64,000 bases of DNA from Aegilops tauschii subsp. strangulata (lineage: Eukaryota > Streptophyta > Magnoliopsida > Poales > Poaceae). Below, piece after piece: positions 61,252 to 64,000 of the stretch. Under the pieces are notes generated by a model. That model saw only the letters and a list, made by a program, of their open reading frames with translations, was not told the DNA's origin and searched no databases. Numbering within the stretch: position 1 is the stretch's first letter; each line of letters opens with the position of its first letter. Made by a program: the position numbers and the translations under genes. Where the stretch lies: NCBI RefSeq assembly GCF_002575655.3, contig NC_053035.3, forward strand, positions 505,392,601 to 505,456,600, read 5' to 3'.

Positions 61252-61512
61252 ATGCTAAACTCAAGCGGCCAAGTTATCAATGCAGAACCCAGGAAGTCCC
61301 ATTGGACCATGAAGCATCTGGCCTCTCATCCACGCCCTGTGTGCCACACCATTAGAGAGGAAGACGACGGTCTAGCCGAGTTATGGGCCATCGAGGATGC
61401 CATCATGGTTGAGGAGTGGGAGCAGAAGGAGGAGGCCCGTCGGTACGGCAACATGATCATGTGCTCGAAAAAGCCCCCGTACACTCTATACTATACCTGG
61501 CCATGGGATACC
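61252..61512 (+). pseudogene. Possible unknown gene cut off by a copia LTR
   Basis: Frame of 87 codons from ATG (MLNSSGQVINAEPRKSHWTM) with an acidic segment (IREEDDGLAELWAIEDAI, then EEWEQKEEARRYG). The stop codon TGA is the first three bases of the copia LTR at 61513, so the original reading frame was longer. Base use is richer in G and C than the flanks. I recognise no family. It could be a spurious frame. Confidence 0.35.
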
Positions 61513-62061
61513 TGAAGGAAATATGCCCTAGAGGCAATAATAAAGTTGTTATTTATATTTCCTTATTCATGATAAATGTTTATTATTCATGCTAGAATTG
61601 TATTGATCGGAAACCTAAATACATGTGTGAATACATAGACAAACACTATGTCCCTAGTGAGCCTCTACTTGACTAGCTCATTGATCAAAGATGGTTAAGG
61701 TTTCCTAACCATGAACATGAGTTGTCATTTGATAACGGGATCACATCATTAGGAGAATTATGTGATGGACAAGACCCATCTGGCTTAGCATAATGATCGT
61801 TCAGTTTTATTGCTATTGCTTTCTTCATGTCAAATACATATTCCTCCGACTATGAGATTATGCAACTCCCGGATACCGGAGGAATACCATGTGTGCTATC
61901 AAATGTCACAACGTAGCTGGGTGATTATAAAGATGCTCTACAGGTATCTCCAAAGGTGTTTGTTGAGTTGGCATAGATCGAGATTAGGATTTGTCACTCC
62001 GAGTATCGGAGAGGTATCTCTGGGCCCTCTTGGTAATACACATCATAAGCTTGCAAGCAAA
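61513..62061 (+). mobile_element. Copia LTR fragment, interrupted by a gypsy
   Basis: Begins TGAAGGAAATATGCCC in plus orientation and matches the first 550 bp of the solo LTR at 58352. It is broken at 62062 by the start of a gypsy LTR; the rest is presumably beyond the window. Confidence 0.88.
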
Positions 62062-63720
62062 TGATGTCTACTACACAACCTTCTTCTTGTAGACGTTGTT
62101 GGGCCTCCAAGTGCAGAGGTTTGTAGGACAGTAGCAAATTTCCCTCAAGTGGATGACCTAAGGTTTATCAATCTGTGGGAGGTGTAGGATGAAGATGGTC
62201 TCTCTCAAACAACCCTGCTACCAAATAACAAAGAGTCTCTTGTGTCCCCAACACACCCAATACAATGGTAAATTGTATAGGTGCACTAGTTCGGCGAAGA
62301 GATGGTGATACAAGTGCAATATGGATGGTAGATATGGGTATTTGTAATCTGAAAATATAAAAACAACAAGGTAACTAATGATAAAAGTGAGCGTAAACGG
62401 TATTGCAATGCTTCGAAACAAGGCCTAGGGTTCATACTTTCACTAGTGCAAGTTATCTCAACAATAATAACATAACTGGATCATATAACTATCCCTCAAC
62501 ATGCAACAAAGAGTCACTTCAAAGTCACTAATAGCAGAGAATAAACGAAGAGATTATTGTAGGGTACGAAACCACCTCAAAGTTATCCTTTCTGATCGAT
62601 CTATTCAAGAGTTCGTAGTAAAATAACACGAAGCTATTCTTTCCATTCGATCTATCCTAGAGTTCGTACTAGAATAACACCTTAAGACACAAATCAACCT
62701 AACCCTAATGTCACCTAGATACTCCAATGTCACCTCAAGTATCCGTGGGTATGATTATATGATATGCATCACACAATCTTAGATTCATCTATTCAAACCA
62801 ACACAAAGTACTTCAAAGAGTGCCCCAAAGTTTCTACCGGAGAGTCAAGACGAAAACGTGTGCCAACCCCTATGCATAAGTTTACAAGGTCACTGAACCC
62901 GCAAGTTGATCACCAAAACATACATCAAGTTGATCACGTGAATATCCCATTGTCACCACAGATAAGCACATGCAAGACATACATCAAGTGTTCTCAAATA
63001 CTTAAAGACTCAATCCGATAAGATAACTTCAAAGGGAAAACTCAATCCATTACAAGAGATTAGAGGGGGAGAAACATCATAAGATCCAATTATAATAGTG
63101 AAGCTCGCGATACATCAAGATCGTGGCGAATCAAGAACGAGAGGGAGAGAGAGAGATCAAACACATAGCTACTGGTACATACCCTCAGCCCCGAGGGTGA
63201 ACTACTCCCTCCTCATCATGGAGAGCGCTGGGATGATGAAGATGGCCACCGGTGATGGGTCCCCCCTCCGGCAGGGTGCTGGAACAGGGTCCCGATTGGT
63301 TTCTGGTGGCTATAGAGGCTTGCGGCGGCGGAACTCCAGATCTAGGTTATTTTCTGGAGGTTTGGGGATTTATAGGAGAGGTTGGCGTCGAGAACAAGTC
63401 AGGGGGCCCCACGGAGAGTCCACGAGGCACAGGGGCGCGCCCAGGGGGGTGGGCGCGACCTCCACCCTCGTGGGGCGCACGGGACTCCCCTCCGGTAACT
63501 CTTCATTCCAATATTTTTTATATTTTCTAGAAAAAATCTCCGTTGATTTTCAGCGCATTCCGAGAACTTTTATTTTTGCACAAAAACAACACCACGGTAG
63601 TTCTGCTGAAAACAGCGTCAGTCCGGGTTAGTTCTAACCAAATCATACCAAAATCATGTAAAAATATTATAAACATGGCATGAATACATAAAAAATTATA
63701 GATACGTTGGAGATGTATCA
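62062..63720 (-). mobile_element. LTR of another pol-less-type gypsy (3' LTR in sense)
   Basis: 1659 bp, plus-strand TGATGTCTACTACACAACC to GGAGATGTATCA. Same family as the LTRs at 47952 and 54206, but clearly more diverged, especially in the GC-rich block at 63340-63520 and with extra sequence near 62615-62680. The GA repeat is at 63139-63156. Confidence 0.9.
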
Positions 63721-64000
63721 GCATTCGCAAGCTTAATTACTGCTCGTCCTCGAGTAGGTAAATGATAAAAACAGAATTTTTGATGTGGAATGCTACTTAA
63801 CATATTTATCAATTTAATCTTATCTATTGTGGCAAGCATATTCAGATCCATAAGATTCAAGACAAAAGTTTAATATTGACATAAAAATAATAATACTTCA
63901 AGCATACTAACAAAGTAATCATGTCTTCTCAAAATAACATGGCCAAAGAAAGTTCATCCCTACAAAATCATATAGTTTGGCTATGCTCCATCTTCGTCAC
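63721..64000 (-). mobile_element. Internal start of the same gypsy, cut by the window edge
   Basis: Begins with a polypurine-like tract (plus GCATTCGCAAGCTTAATTAC) and CTGCTCGTCCTCGAGTAGG, as at 49600-49622. Non-coding up to the window end. Confidence 0.8.

Noticed and set aside
1..64000. CRISPR arrays, rRNA, bacterial operons or phage genes
   Set aside because: The window is plant nuclear DNA. Regularly spaced short repeats were only microsatellites or transposon repeats.

Overview
This window is nuclear DNA from a grass of the wheat tribe (Triticeae: wheat, Aegilops, rye or barley relatives). The evidence is intron-containing plant genes, Stowaway and Harbinger MITEs, and nested Angela/BARE/WIS-type copia and Athila-lineage gypsy retrotransposons that resemble those of Triticeae genomes. 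The species and subgenome cannot be fixed by eye.

Gene island (1-7.6 kb). Two host genes lie tail to tail. The plus-strand gene is the 3' part of a GRIK/SnAK-type protein kinase (SnRK1-activating kinase; five exons, stop at 2088; the 5' exons lie before the window). The minus-strand gene is a complete four-exon EARLY FLOWERING 3 (ELF3) gene (3532-7567, 766 codons plus stop). ELF3 is the scaffold of the circadian evening complex and an earliness/photoperiod locus in cereals. ELF3 intron 2 holds a Stowaway and a Harbinger-like MITE, and a near-identical second Harbinger-like MITE lies downstream of its stop codon.

Rearranged ELF3 upstream region (7.5-13 kb). The first 83 bp of ELF3 coding sequence, the 5' flank and a neighbouring Mutator-like element remnant are present twice in head-to-tail order (7485-9547 and 9548-13053). 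This leaves a truncated ELF3 first exon at 9548-9630 that reads into antisense transposon DNA. The ELF3-proximal copy lacks about 1.45 kb that the distal copy keeps.

Decayed transposon region (13-22.3 kb). A degenerate copia element with a short 3' LTR, small Stowaway relics, an unassigned GC-rich stretch and a truncated minus-strand gypsy gag-protease remnant with its own LTR.

Nested retrotransposon stack (22320-57519). Target-site duplications and resumed reading frames allow the order to be worked out. An outer minus-strand copia element (TSD GAATG) received a second minus-strand copia in its coding region (26560-45267), which in turn received a plus-strand Athila-type gypsy (28382-38652, TSD GTGTC). 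Separately, a minus-strand gypsy without pol (47952-55839, TSD GATCT) entered the 5' LTR of the outer copia and itself carries a hAT-type MITE (49831-50289, 8-bp TSD). With the inserts removed, the outer element is about 8.6 kb, which fits a full-length Angela-type element.

Right flank (57.5-64 kb). Short tandem duplications, a tRNA-like segment, a solo copia LTR inside an inverted-repeat element, a possible small unknown gene cut off by a copia LTR at 61513, and another LTR of the pol-less gypsy family (62062-63720) running to the window edge. Only GRIK and ELF3 look like functional host genes. No CRISPR, rRNA or convincing tRNA gene was seen.
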